Assembly: GCA_036496585.1 (NCBI GenBank)
Contig: DASXLB010000009.1
Location: 1-64,000, forward strand
Origin: Vicinamibacterales bacterium
GTDB lineage: Bacteria; Acidobacteriota; Vicinamibacteria; Vicinamibacterales; 2-12-FULL-66-21
Reading direction: 5' to 3'
Length of the DNA stretch: 64,000 nucleotides
Made by a program: the position numbers and the translations under genes. Of the stretch, positions 16,901 through 25,488 are shown piece by piece (position 1 is the stretch's first letter; each line of letters begins with the position of its first letter). Under the pieces are notes generated by a model, which had not been told where the DNA came from, made no database searches, and was given only the letters and a program-made list of their open reading frames with translations.

Positions 16901-17957
16901 CACCGCGACGATTCCGTCGCTCTCGTTACTGACGCCGAACATCGGCACGTTCGGGTCGGTCATCCTCCCGAACAACACCGCCAACACCACGAACGGCCTG
17001 TTCGCCAACGGGACCTTCCGCGCCAACGGCGTCGCGGCCGGCATGCCGACGAACTTCTGGGTCATGAATCCGGACGTTCTGGCTGCGAACCTTCGCACGG
17101 CGGAAAACTTCACCCGCTACCACACCCTGCAGCTGCTGCTGAACCATCGCCTGACCAAGGGCCTGGCGTTCAGCGCCAACTACGCCTATCAGGTGCAGTG
17201 GGCCTCGCAACTCGACACGCTCTTCCGTGAGCGCTCGGTGCTGCGTTCGGCGTCGGCGCCGCCGCACGCGTTCAAGATGACGGCAAACTACGAGGTCCCG
17301 GTCGGCCACGGGGAGCGCTTCGGCTCCGACATGAACAAGTGGCTCGACGGGATCGTCGGCAACTGGCAGGTGAACCTGACCGGGCGCGTCGAGACGGGAC
17401 GCCTGATCGACATCGGCGACGTCAAGCTGGTCAACATGACCCTGTCGGACCTGCAGAAGGAGTTCAATTACTACACGGCGGCCGACGGCTTCGTCTATAA
17501 CCTGCCGCAGGATTTGATGGCGAACACCATCAAGGCCTGGGCGATCGACGTCAGCAGCCCCACCGGCCACCCGCTCTGCACCGGCTCGAACGCCGCGACC
17601 TGCGGCGGCCCCGACACGACCAAGCCGTACATCGCGCCGGCGAGCGACGCGAGCTGCACGACGATCATCACGGGCGACTGCAACGTCCGCCAGCAGCTGA
17701 TCAACGCGCCGCTGTTCAGCCGCTTCGACTTCAGCGCCAAGAAGCGGTTCCCGCTCGGCGGCCGCGCCAGCTTCGACTTCGAGATCGGCCTGCTGAACGT
17801 CTTCAACGCGATCGACTACAACTCGGTGTTCCCGACGACCAACGCAGGCTTCGCCAGCGGCGATACCTATCGCGTGACCACGGCGTACGCCGACATCAAC
17901 AACACCTACGATCCCGGCGGCCGTATCGGCCAGCTCGTATTCCGGGTCAACTGGTAG
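13986..17957 (+). CDS. TonB-dependent receptor with N-terminal carboxypeptidase-regulatory-like domain (Oar/Cna-B type)
   Basis: 1323 aa. A signal peptide (residues 1-23, ending AFAQ) precedes a carboxypeptidase-regulatory-like beta-sandwich at about 27-110 (LTGVVQDASGGVVPGASVTVRN ... GFKTFKAEKIVL is the usual pattern). The plug follows at about 125-240 (IQNLPVVTKSAMQIVTFLPGIN, then IDGVNIQD). The remainder is a long beta-barrel of aromatic-rich strands, including FEIGLLNVFNAIDYN near the end, and finishes with an aromatic residue (FRVNW). Members of this acidobacterial/bacteroidete-like group import large substrates or act as adhesins; the ligand is unknown. A strong ribosome-binding site suggests high expression. 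The small outer-membrane-like gene follows after 15 nt, probably in one operon. Confidence 0.93.
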   Translation: MKVVLRLLVVVCMAAGAPRAFAQGSNTKATLTGVVQDASGGVVPGASVTVRNTATGVVNETISNETGAFAVAALDTGTYEATVSLQGFKTFKAEKIVLTPGATANVTAKLEVGGTEESVTVVARSELIDTTSTTVSATISSDQIQNLPVVTKSAMQIVTFLPGINANSTHVQRNSTALGLPQSAIAIVIDGVNIQDQSVKSTDGFYPDIRPQNDLVEQVSVTQATGSADSSGQGSVQVKFVTRSGSNTFTGSAYEYLRDSVLNSNSWANSSRGLPKNEINWNQFGFRVGGPIVIPGLYDGHNKAFYFVNYEEFRLPITSQTTRQYVSPAAAGGLFQYGCTASGCASSKNLFQVIGGSADPTVASMLSQINAATLTQGAIQSNVDRNTLAYTWQPNLFRAEHLPGGRLDVNLTKNHRLTVTQIYQKVNSDPDIINNGYPSFPGFAVDSTQYSFRYTGTASLRSTLSHNMVNEGGWGTIWSPVYFSANVTPDRYLGGYNLTFPQLPTGTNLTPFNVTGAAQNRNGSNYNFHDTVNWLKGRHSLSFGGVYTNVSDLEQSHSIVQALTLGYDTTNDPTAGLFNTTTFPGATATDLTNARNLYALLTGRVSQVTGNAVLQPDGSYVYRADPTELIHQPEVGLFLQDQWRLKPTVTVNAGLRYELQYPIRSAENTYSRNDVNDLCGRAGTGAAASNAPLATIGCQFGMPGVPLTGAAPTYKQYTAGTPGYSLDKNNFAPSVGVAWQPNVEGGWLRKILGDPGFATLRASYGRAFNQPGTSDYLGTLRTGPGLTVNANRNTTNGNLVLAGEQWPILLSQTSRLGPPATCPSGQTVGCIPTSAVFPQPINFTTGMAVFDPNYQTSYTDSWSAGFQRALGKDTAIEVRYIGNRTEGISTTVNYNEGDIYNAGFGSSANFVEEFRKAQQNLAANVAAGRGATFAYTGAPGTAPLPIFLASYTGQGAAAAGNPAAYTGTQWSNTATIPSLSLLTPNIGTFGSVILPNNTANTTNGLFANGTFRANGVAAGMPTNFWVMNPDVLAANLRTAENFTRYHTLQLLLNHRLTKGLAFSANYAYQVQWASQLDTLFRERSVLRSASAPPHAFKMTANYEVPVGHGERFGSDMNKWLDGIVGNWQVNLTGRVETGRLIDIGDVKLVNMTLSDLQKEFNYYTAADGFVYNLPQDLMANTIKAWAIDVSSPTGHPLCTGSNAATCGGPDTTKPYIAPASDASCTTIITGDCNVRQQLINAPLFSRFDFSAKKRFPLGGRASFDFEIGLLNVFNAIDYNSVFPTTNAGFASGDTYRVTTAYADINNTYDPGGRIGQLVFRVNW

Positions 17958-17972
17958 AGGCGACGATTGACG

Positions 17973-18566
17973 ATGCGTATCCGGTTCGCTCCCATCGCAA
18001 CGCTGCTGCTGACCGCAGCCCTCCTGCCCGCCCCCGCCGCGGCGCAGGCGGCCAGCGGCCAGCCGACCACCACACCCGCGAAGTCGACTCCTTCAGGGAG
18101 CGACGATCACGGCGACTACTTCGGCGGCATCGACGTGGTGAACCGCGTCCTCAACCGCGGCGAGTCGACGACCTATCAACCAGGATGGTTTGCCGGCGCG
18201 TCCTATCGCATCACGCACGTCGTCAGCGTGACCGGTGAGGCCACCGCCGACTATCGCGACGACAACGGCACCAGCCAGCACATCACGACGTTCTCTGGCG
18301 GTGTGCGTTTCCAGTCAGGGTCGCGCGCCGCGAAGGTGCGTCCGTTCGCGACGATCCTGATGGGAACCGGTCTGGACAACCTCACCACCGACGGCACCAC
18401 CAATCACTACCCGGTGGTGACGCCGGGCGGCGGCGCCGACTTCCGGCTGGCCGAGCACCTGGCGGCGCGCGTCAAGCTGGACTTCCCGCTCTACGCGACG
18501 TTCGGCGACGTGCACAAGGGCGCGCGTCTGGCGCTCGGGATCTCGGTGCCGGTCGGCACGCGGTAG
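17973..18566 (+). CDS. Small outer-membrane beta-barrel-like protein
   Basis: 197 aa. The N-terminus is a signal peptide (LLLTAALLPAPAAAQA). The mature part alternates polar and aromatic residues in short strands: GWFAGASYRITHVVSVTGEATADY, TFSGGVRFQSG, KVRPFATILMG, GGGADFRLAEHLAARVKLDFPLY, ARLALGISVPVG. This is the layout of an eight-stranded OmpA/OmpW-like barrel. It starts at ATG 17973, a few bases after a TTG in the same frame. Fifteen bases separate it from the TonB receptor, so the two are probably co-expressed. No specific function can be read. Confidence 0.75.
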   Translation: MRIRFAPIATLLLTAALLPAPAAAQAASGQPTTTPAKSTPSGSDDHGDYFGGIDVVNRVLNRGESTTYQPGWFAGASYRITHVVSVTGEATADYRDDNGTSQHITTFSGGVRFQSGSRAAKVRPFATILMGTGLDNLTTDGTTNHYPVVTPGGGADFRLAEHLAARVKLDFPLYATFGDVHKGARLALGISVPVGTR

Positions 18567-18598
18567 CGGCGCCGAGCGCGCGTCCTTTCCCCCTTGAG

Positions 18599-18628
18599 GC
18601 GGAACCGCACCAATGGGTGTGGTTCCGC
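18599..18628 (+). terminator. Long hairpin after the outer-membrane gene (no U-run)
   Basis: A 13-bp stem with one G-U pair closes a 4-nt loop (AATG). It lies 33 nt past the stop of the beta-barrel gene, between convergent genes. Without a following T-run it may be a processing or stabilising structure rather than a true intrinsic terminator. Confidence 0.5.
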
Positions 18629-18780
18629 GCGAGTGAGCGCCGCGTGCCGGGGAGTCCGACGGGCAAGCCGAGTCCGCCGCGCGAGTGAGCGCCGCGAACG
18701 AGCCAGCGGCACGGAGCGAGCCGGCGAAGCGGCGAGCGAGTGACGCTGCCGGGGAGTCCGAGGGGCAACGCCCCTCGGAT
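18629..18780. repeat. GC-rich intergenic repeat cluster downstream of parE
   Basis: The block has two copies of GCGAGTGAGCGCCGCG (18629-18644 and 18681-18696) and two of TGCCGGGGAGTCCGA (18645-18659 and 18747-18761). It ends in a perfect 9-bp hairpin with a 3-nt loop (18758-18778) directly after the parE stop codon. The hairpin plus flank, read on the minus strand, recurs at 28343-28375 with four mismatches over 28 nt. The block has no ORF and looks like a dispersed repeat (REP- or MITE-like). Confidence 0.75.
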
Positions 18781-20694
18781 TTAAACGTCCAGTTCGACGG
18801 CCTCTTCCGCCCGTTCCATGATGAAGCGGAAGCGCGCGGACGGGTCCTTCCCCATCAGCTCGTTGATCACGCGGTCGGTGACGATCTGGTCCCCGATCTC
18901 GACGCGCAGCAGGCGCCGGGTGCGAGGATTGAGCGTCGTCTCCCACAGCACCTTCGGCATCATCTCGCCGAGCCCCTTGAACCGCGTGATCTCGGGTGTG
19001 CCGCGGCCGTTGCCGTGCGCCTTCAGCAGCCGCGCCTTGTGGGCCTCGTCGAGCGCCCAGTAGGTTTCCTTGCCGATGTCGATGCGGTAGAGGGGCGGCT
19101 GCGCGAGGAAAACCCGGCCCAGCGTGATGAGCTGCGGCATGTGCCGGTAGATGAACGTCAGCAGCAGCGTCGCGATGTGGTGGCCGTCGGAGTCGGCGTC
19201 GGCGAGGATGATGATCTTGCCGTAGCGCGTCCGGCTCGCATCGAAGTTCTTGCCGAGCCCGCAGCCGAGCGCGGTGACCAGATCGGTGAGCTCCTTGTTC
19301 TCCAACACCTTGGCGAGCGACGCGCTCTCGGTGTTCAGGACCTTGCCGCGCAGCGGCAGGATCGCCTGTTTCGTGCGATCGCGCCCCTGCTTGGCGGAGC
19401 CGCCGGCCGAGTCCCCTTCGACGATGAAGATCTCGCTGTCGTCGCGTCCGGGCGACGAGCAGTCGCTCAGCTTGCCTGGCAGCGTCAGGCGGCCCGACGT
19501 CGCCGACTTGCGCGTCACCTCCTGCTGCGCGGCCCGGCTCGCCTCGCGGGCGCGCGCGGCCAGGATGATGCGCGCCACGATCGACTCGGCGACCGAGATG
19601 TTGGTGTTGAGCCAGTGCTCGAGCGGCGGCCGCACCTGCGAGTCGATGGCGGCGGTCATTTCCGGGTTGTTCAACCGGTCCTTGGTCTGACCCTGGAACT
19701 GCGGCTCCTGGATGAACACGCTCAGCACCGCGACCAGACCTTCGCGGATGTCCTCCGCCGTCAGCGTGACGCCTTTCGGCGAAAGGTTGTGCGTGTCGAT
19801 GAAGTTCCGCACGGCTTTACCGAGCCCGGCGCGAAAGCCGTTCTCGTGGGTACCGCCCGAGCCGGTCGGGATGCCGTTGACGTAGCTCCGGACGTGTTCG
19901 TCGGTCGACTGCGTCCACTGCAGTACGACGTCCATGCGCAGGCCGTCCTCGCGCGTGAGCGTGAACGGCACGTCGTGGACGGGTGTGGCGCTGCGCTCGG
20001 CGATGATCGTGCGCAGGTAGTCGACCAGCCCCTCGGTGTGCTGGTAGGCGGCCTTGTCGCCGGTCTCCTCGTTCTCGAACGAAACCTTGATGCCCTTGTG
20101 GAGGTAGCTCGAGATCTCGAGACGCTGCTTGATGACCTCGGCGTCGAACTCGACCTTCGGAAAGATCGTGGAGTCGGGACGGAAGAACACCGTCGTGCCG
20201 GTGCCGCGGGCCGGGCCGAGCTTCTTCACCGGACCGACCGGATGCCCCTGCGCGAAGCGCTGCTCCCAGACGGCGCCGTCGCGCTTGACGGTGGCGACCA
20301 GCTCCTTCGACAGTGCGTTGACGACGCTGGCGCCGACGCCGTGGAGCCCACCGGCCGTCTTGTAGCTGCCGGCCTCGAACTTGCCGCCGGCGTGCAGCGT
20401 GGTAAACACCACCTCGAGCGCGCTCTGCTTCGTCTTCGGATGCTTGTCGACCGGAATGCCGCGCCCGTCGTCTTCCACCGTGAGCGACGCGCCGTCGGCG
20501 TGCAGCGTGACGCGGATATTGGAGGCGTGGCCGTTCATCGCCTCGTCGATCGCGTTGTCGAGGATCTCCCAGACGAGGTGATGGAGGCCGGTGCTGCCGA
20601 CGCCGCCGATATACATGCCGGGGCGCTTGCGAACCGGCTCGAGCCCCTCGAGAACCGTGATGTCTTTTGCTGTGTAGGTCGCCAAGGAGGCCAT
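18781..20694 (-). CDS. parE: DNA topoisomerase IV subunit B
   Basis: 637 aa, the length of ParE rather than full-length GyrB. The GHKL ATPase domain (about 1-220) shows EILDNAIDEAMNGHA, DDGRGIPVDKHPKT and GLHGVGASVVNAL. The transducer follows, then the TOPRIM domain with IVEGDSAGGSAKQGRDR near 430, LPLRGKVLN and the metal-binding DADSDGHH near 510. The C-terminal part ends in RRLLRVEIGD. With ParC it decatenates and relaxes DNA using ATP. The ATG at 20694 is one base after the stop of the upstream kinase gene (TAAGATG), so translation is probably coupled to it. The partner parC gene lies 10 kb away on the same strand. Confidence 0.93.
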   Translation of the reverse strand: MASLATYTAKDITVLEGLEPVRKRPGMYIGGVGSTGLHHLVWEILDNAIDEAMNGHASNIRVTLHADGASLTVEDDGRGIPVDKHPKTKQSALEVVFTTLHAGGKFEAGSYKTAGGLHGVGASVVNALSKELVATVKRDGAVWEQRFAQGHPVGPVKKLGPARGTGTTVFFRPDSTIFPKVEFDAEVIKQRLEISSYLHKGIKVSFENEETGDKAAYQHTEGLVDYLRTIIAERSATPVHDVPFTLTREDGLRMDVVLQWTQSTDEHVRSYVNGIPTGSGGTHENGFRAGLGKAVRNFIDTHNLSPKGVTLTAEDIREGLVAVLSVFIQEPQFQGQTKDRLNNPEMTAAIDSQVRPPLEHWLNTNISVAESIVARIILAARAREASRAAQQEVTRKSATSGRLTLPGKLSDCSSPGRDDSEIFIVEGDSAGGSAKQGRDRTKQAILPLRGKVLNTESASLAKVLENKELTDLVTALGCGLGKNFDASRTRYGKIIILADADSDGHHIATLLLTFIYRHMPQLITLGRVFLAQPPLYRIDIGKETYWALDEAHKARLLKAHGNGRGTPEITRFKGLGEMMPKVLWETTLNPRTRRLLRVEIGDQIVTDRVINELMGKDPSARFRFIMERAEEAVELDV

Positions 20695-20695
20695 C

Positions 20696-23644
20696 TTACC
20701 GCGGGACGATCCAGGTGCCGGCCAGGCGGTCCTGCAGCCCGCGCGTCGGCCGCGCGATCGCCCACAGCGCCGCGGCGATCGCCGCCAGGAGCAGCATCGA
20801 CTGCACGGCAATCAGCGCGGGCGAGCTCGTGCCGTCGCTCCTGAACACATAAGAGACGAGCATCGCGGCAATCGGCGACCAGCAGACGACCGCACGCCAG
20901 AGGGCGCGGAGGCGCGACACGGGTTGGCCGCGCCTGTTGACCAGCGCCGCGCGGCACGGACGGAACGTGAAGCCGCTGCCCGTCACCAGCGCGCCGATCA
21001 GGGCGAGCAGCGCCGGAATGGCGCTGGTACCGGCGGCGATCGCCAGCGCCGTCGTCAGCAGCCCGGCGAAGGTCGTGAGACGCGCGAGACCCGACCGCTC
21101 CTTCGCGATCAGGGCCTCGACAGTCTCGTCGGCGCGGCGGACCTCGTCTGGCGTTCGATCTCGATGCGCGTCGAGGGCCAGGTAGGCGCGGTCGCGTCCG
21201 CCGCGCGCGCCAAGGTTCGGATACGAGCGCGCCCAGGTATCCGGAGCGCGTACTTCGGTGGCGAGATGTTCCGCGATGTAGATCTCGGCGGCGGTCTTGC
21301 GCGTCTGCGCCGTGGCATCGCTGCGGCGCGACCCCTTTTCGGCCTGCTCGATCGCCCCGAGGCAGGTCTGCAGTGCGAGGATCTCCTCCCGGTCCACCTT
21401 CTGCCGGTTGAGCGCGACGATCGTGCCGAGTGAACTGATGGTGAGGGCGATCGGCAGCGCAGCGCTGGCGGCCACCTGGACGAGCCGGCGCTGGCGCGGC
21501 AGGACCGCGGGACCCGCGAGCGCAGCGCGTACGCCGTCGCGCAAGTCCTCGGGCGAGGCAAAGGTTGACGTCCGCAGCGCGAGCAGCGCCTTGCGCGCCG
21601 CGAGCGGCAGCGGCGTGTTCGGCGGCAGCGCCGCGGCGCCGCCGGCCGGAACGCCGAGAAGCGCGGATGCGGCCACCGTATAGAGGAACTGCTGCGTGGA
21701 GGCGACATCCGCCGTCGGGCCGACAGCCGCCGGCTGCGGAGCGTCGAGCAGCCGCGCGCGGCCGTCGTGGCAGAGGAGCACCAGTCCCGGATCGAGCGGC
21801 GGCAGCGTGCCGTCCTTGAGGCCGGCGACGACTTCACTCGTCAGATCCTCGAGCCAGTAGCGGACGCGCGACCAGGACTGCCGGGCCGCAGCGACGTCGG
21901 CGAGCGGGGCGCCCTCGAGCGCTTCGTAGGCGTCCCAGCTCTGCTCGCCGCGGCGGCCGCCGAGCCATCGCGCCCGGCCCGGCCGATCGAGATCGCGACG
22001 CACCGCATCGAGCGGTGGCGTGGCCGGCGGCAGCAGATCGATCCGGACGCGGCGGTGCAGCCGCTCGTCGAAGCCGGGAACCGTCAGGGCGGATCCGGTG
22101 GACCACGCCGTTCCAGGGGAAAGCCGGTACGGCCCGACGGCTTCGCCGCCGTCGAATGGCGCGTCTGAAACCTGACGAATCGCGGTCGCCCGATCGCGGG
22201 CCTCGCGTCGGGCCCGCCGTCGAACCACGCGGGTTCCGCTGAGGCGATCGTGCAGGCCGAGAAAGCCGCTCGACGGGCGCGCGACACAGAACAGGAGCAC
22301 GAACGCCGCCGCGCCGGCGACGGCGTCGAGCGCGCTCACCGCAATCTCGGGAACCCGCCGCACGACGAGCCAGGTCACGATCAGGACCACCATCTGCCAG
22401 GGGACAGCGAACGCGAGCGCCCGTTCGACGCCGCGCCGGATGCCTGGTGTCGCCTGCGACCGATCGACGACACGCAGGCCCAGCAGCGCCTTGCCGGCCG
22501 CCGCCCCCCAGTGTCCTTCGAGCAGCCCGTAATAGAGCGCAGTCGTCGCCACGGCGATCGCGGCCACGATGACCCCGTCGATGCGATGAGACGGGCTGAG
22601 TGGAAAGAGCCCGAGCAGTGGCGTCAGCAGCCCGGCGGGAATGCTGGTGATCCACGCGTCGACGGCCCCGGCCGTCAGCCGGCGAACGAGCGGTGCGGGC
22701 GGCTGACTGGCCGAACCGAACGGCTCGAGCGCCGCGTGCAGCATGGTGTAGTTCGCGAAACGCGCCGACGGATCCTTCTCGAGGCAGCGCATGATCGCCT
22801 GCGCGAGCCGATGCGGCACGTCGGCGCGCAGCGTCGCAATGGACGGTGGTGGCTCTGACGCCACACGCGCCAGCAGACCGGTCGTGCTCTGATCCTCGAA
22901 CGGGGCGCGGCCGGCGAGGAGGTAGAAGAGCGTCGCGCCGACCGAATAGATATCGGAGCGCAGATCCAGCGCGTCGCCGCGCAGCTGTTCAGGCGACGCG
23001 AACCCGGGCGTGCCGAGAATGGTGCCGCGATCACCGCTTCCGTGCACCGCGCCGATCGACAGCCCGAAATCGCCGACCAGCACCCGTCCGTCCGCGGCGA
23101 CGAAGCAGTTCGACGGCTTGACGTCGCGATGCAGGATGCCGATCGACGCCGCGGCCTCGAGCCCGGCAATCACCTGCAGCACGGCGTCGACCGCTGCCGG
23201 CGGTGCCATCGGCTCTCCCGGTATGACGAGGTCCTTCAGCGTGCCCGACGGCGCGAGCTCCATCGCGATGACCAGGAAGCCCTGTACCTCGGTGGTGCCG
23301 AACACGTAGACGGTGTTGGGGTGGCTCAGCGACGCCGCCAGCCGGCCTTCCTGCAGAAACCGCTCGCGCTCCTCGTCGTCGCCGATGCCGCGGCTCAGGA
23401 TTTTGATCGCGACGCGCCGGCCGCTGTCGAGCTCCTCCGCTTCGTACACCTGCCCCATGCCGCCTTTCCCGATGGGACGGACGATGTGATAGCGGCCGAA
23501 CTGCTGGCCCGCCGCGAAGAGGAACGGCAGATCGACGGGCATGCCGCTGCCCGAGGGGGCGAAGGAGCGCGTCAGCGCCTCCGACGACCACGCGGCCGCG
23601 AAATCGTGATCGGTGCGCGTGTCGTCGGGCCGGTCGGGGCTCAT
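20696..23644 (-). CDS. Ser/Thr protein kinase with two RDD membrane domains and a central pseudokinase-like domain
   Basis: 982 aa. The N-terminal kinase (about 50-310) is complete: glycine loop IGKGGMGQVYEAE, Lys81 (VAIKIL), HRDVKPSN at 172-179, DFG at 192-194 and GTPGFASPEQL at 211-221. A first RDD-type membrane domain follows (about 320-475, ending GLHDRLSGTRVVRR). Residues about 500-640 look like a second, degenerate kinase lobe: a hinge-like WDAYEALEGAPL and a DFG-position LLDAP, with no HRD. A membrane segment near 745-770 and a second RDD domain (about 890-982, ending LQDRLAGTWIVPR) complete it. Start ATG 23644 is chosen because the longer frame runs into the DinB-like gene. It sits directly upstream of parE. 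Confidence 0.88.
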   Translation of the reverse strand: MSPDRPDDTRTDHDFAAAWSSEALTRSFAPSGSGMPVDLPFLFAAGQQFGRYHIVRPIGKGGMGQVYEAEELDSGRRVAIKILSRGIGDDEERERFLQEGRLAASLSHPNTVYVFGTTEVQGFLVIAMELAPSGTLKDLVIPGEPMAPPAAVDAVLQVIAGLEAAASIGILHRDVKPSNCFVAADGRVLVGDFGLSIGAVHGSGDRGTILGTPGFASPEQLRGDALDLRSDIYSVGATLFYLLAGRAPFEDQSTTGLLARVASEPPPSIATLRADVPHRLAQAIMRCLEKDPSARFANYTMLHAALEPFGSASQPPAPLVRRLTAGAVDAWITSIPAGLLTPLLGLFPLSPSHRIDGVIVAAIAVATTALYYGLLEGHWGAAAGKALLGLRVVDRSQATPGIRRGVERALAFAVPWQMVVLIVTWLVVRRVPEIAVSALDAVAGAAAFVLLFCVARPSSGFLGLHDRLSGTRVVRRRARREARDRATAIRQVSDAPFDGGEAVGPYRLSPGTAWSTGSALTVPGFDERLHRRVRIDLLPPATPPLDAVRRDLDRPGRARWLGGRRGEQSWDAYEALEGAPLADVAAARQSWSRVRYWLEDLTSEVVAGLKDGTLPPLDPGLVLLCHDGRARLLDAPQPAAVGPTADVASTQQFLYTVAASALLGVPAGGAAALPPNTPLPLAARKALLALRTSTFASPEDLRDGVRAALAGPAVLPRQRRLVQVAASAALPIALTISSLGTIVALNRQKVDREEILALQTCLGAIEQAEKGSRRSDATAQTRKTAAEIYIAEHLATEVRAPDTWARSYPNLGARGGRDRAYLALDAHRDRTPDEVRRADETVEALIAKERSGLARLTTFAGLLTTALAIAAGTSAIPALLALIGALVTGSGFTFRPCRAALVNRRGQPVSRLRALWRAVVCWSPIAAMLVSYVFRSDGTSSPALIAVQSMLLLAAIAAALWAIARPTRGLQDRLAGTWIVPR

Positions 23645-23669
23645 CCGGAAAGTCGTCTGTGAAGGTTCG

Positions 23670-24143
23670 TCAGAGTTTCTTGAGCAGCGCGATCTGTCCC
23701 GCGTGATAGGCATCGTGCTGGACGATGCCGTGGAACAACTCGCGATAGGTGACGCCGGCGCCAAGCGACCGATCGCGCGGATCGACGGACGGAGCGGCCA
23801 GCGCCTCGTCGGTCAGGCCGCCGACGGCCGCCAGCAACCGCTCGTGCGCGGCGTCGAGAGCCGCCAGCGCCGCGGCCCAGCGGTCCGGCGAGGGGTCGCC
23901 AACCGGGGGCCAGTCACCCCCTTCAGGCTCAGCCGCCGGCGCTCCGCCCGCGCGGCGCGCCACCTCGTTCCGCCAGCCGGCCAGATGGAGCACAATCTCC
24001 CAGATCGAGTGCGCCTCCGCTGCCGGCCGGCGCGCCGCCTGTGACGCCGAGACGCCCTGCAGGATCGTCCTCAGCGCCGAGCCGTGCCACGGATCGCCGT
24101 GGTGGGCGCGCACGAGTTGATCGGCAAGCCGGACGGCTTCCAT
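23670..24143 (-). CDS. DinB-like (DUF1569/YfiT-type) metal-binding four-helix protein
   Basis: 157 aa of mostly helical sequence. The putative metal ligands are the His in IVLHLAGWRNEV (near residue 53) and two in IVQHDAYHAGQIALL (near 142-146), the typical DinB/YfiT triad. Members are thiol- or damage-associated proteins with varied activities; some transfer or hydrolyse small thiols, most are uncharacterised. The ATG follows the TAA of sucB without a gap (TAAATG), and the kinase gene begins 25 nt after its stop, so it belongs to the same transcript as sucAB and the kinase. It is unrelated to the polymerase IV gene that shares the name dinB. Confidence 0.82.
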   Translation of the reverse strand: MEAVRLADQLVRAHHGDPWHGSALRTILQGVSASQAARRPAAEAHSIWEIVLHLAGWRNEVARRAGGAPAAEPEGGDWPPVGDPSPDRWAAALAALDAAHERLLAAVGGLTDEALAAPSVDPRDRSLGAGVTYRELFHGIVQHDAYHAGQIALLKKL

Positions 24144-25388
24144 TTACTCGAGCAGCAGGGCGCCCGGATCCTCGACGAGCTGCTTGACCCGCACGAGGAA
24201 CTGGACTGCTTCCGAACCGTCCACGATCCGGTGGTCGTAGGTCAGCGCGGTGTACATCATCGGCCGGATCACTACCTGGCCGCTCACGACGACGGGACGA
24301 TCCTTGATGGCGTGCAGACCGAGAATGGCGACCTGCGGCGGATTGAGGATGGGTGTGCTGAGCAGCGATCCGAACACGCCGCCGTTGGTGATGGTGAACG
24401 TCCCGCCACGCAGATCGGCGAGCGAGAGCGTTCCATCCTCCGCCGCCTTGGCGAACTCACGAATCCTGCCTTCGATCTGAGCGAACGACATCCGATCGGC
24501 GTCGCGCAGCACCGGCACGACGAGCCCCTCGCTGGCGCCGACCGCAATACCGATGTCGTAGTAGTGCTTCAGCACCATCTCGTCGCCCTGGATCTCGGCA
24601 TTGATCCGCGGGAATTCGCGCAGCGCGCCGATCACCGTTTTGACGAAGAACGAGGTCAGCCCGAGGCCGACGCCATGCTTCTCTTTGAACGATTGTTTGT
24701 GCCGCTCGCGAACCGCCTGGATCGCCGACATGTCGACTTCGTTGAAGGTCGTGAGCATCGCGGCGGTGCTCTGCGCCTCGACGAGCCGCCTGGCGATGGT
24801 GGCGCGACGCTTCGACATCCGCACGCGCTCTTCGGAGCGGTCGCCGCTCTGTCGCCGTTCCTCGCGGATGGGCGTGGCCGGCCGCGTGCCGGCAACCACC
24901 GGCTCGGCCTTCGCCGCGGGAGGCGCGACCGCCGGCGGCTCCGCCGCGGCCCCACGCGTGGAGGCGGACTCCACGTCGCGTCGCATCACGCGGCCCGCGA
25001 CGCCGGTACCCTCGACCGTCTTCAGGTCGACCTGATTCCGATCGGCGACATTCTTCGCCGCGGGGGTGGCGCGCTTCCGGTCGGCTGCCGGCTGCCGGCT
25101 GCCGGCGTCCGGCCGCGGACTCTCGGCCTCTGGCTTCTCCTCGCCCGTTCCCCCCTCTTCGATCACGCCGAGCACTTCCCCGACCTTGACGTCGGCGCCG
25201 TCGCCATGCGCGATGCGGCTGAGCACGCCCGCCTTCGGCGCGGCCACTTCGAGATCGATCTTGTCGGTCTCGAGCTCGACGAGCGGTTCTCCAGCCGACA
25301 CCTGGTCGCCTTCGCGCTTCAGCCAGCGGGCGACGCGCGCATCGACGATCGATTCACCAACTTCGGGTACTACGACGTTCGCCGACAT
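24144..25388 (-). CDS. sucB: Dihydrolipoyllysine-residue succinyltransferase, E2 of 2-oxoglutarate dehydrogenase
   Basis: 414 aa, the usual size. The N-terminal lipoyl domain carries the lipoyl-lysine Lys43 in [11 protein letters not shown]. After an Ala/Pro-rich linker a peripheral subunit-binding domain is seen at about 105-145 ([25 protein letters not shown]). The catalytic domain fills 185-414 and ends in DHRIVDG, with catalytic His386 and Asp390. The enzyme transfers the succinyl group from E1-bound thiamine to coenzyme A in the TCA cycle. It lies 100 bp downstream of sucA. No E3 (lpd) gene is nearby, so E3 must come from elsewhere in the genome. Confidence 0.96.
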   Translation of the reverse strand: MSANVVVPEVGESIVDARVARWLKREGDQVSAGEPLVELETDKIDLEVAAPKAGVLSRIAHGDGADVKVGEVLGVIEEGGTGEEKPEAESPRPDAGSRQPAADRKRATPAAKNVADRNQVDLKTVEGTGVAGRVMRRDVESASTRGAAAEPPAVAPPAAKAEPVVAGTRPATPIREERRQSGDRSEERVRMSKRRATIARRLVEAQSTAAMLTTFNEVDMSAIQAVRERHKQSFKEKHGVGLGLTSFFVKTVIGALREFPRINAEIQGDEMVLKHYYDIGIAVGASEGLVVPVLRDADRMSFAQIEGRIREFAKAAEDGTLSLADLRGGTFTITNGGVFGSLLSTPILNPPQVAILGLHAIKDRPVVVSGQVVIRPMMYTALTYDHRIVDGSEAVQFLVRVKQLVEDPGALLLE

Positions 25389-25488
25389 TCAGGGCTCCTG
25401 GCGGTGTGGGTTTCCGGTTATGAAGATTACCGACTCCCAATCTCGGACGTGCTTCGGTCTGGAAACCAGAGTTGCTGCTGGGCGCGTC

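Noticed and set aside
18685..20844. 719-codon open frame opposite parE
   Set aside because: Antisense shadow of parE produced by third-position GC; composition is low-complexity and no family pattern is present.
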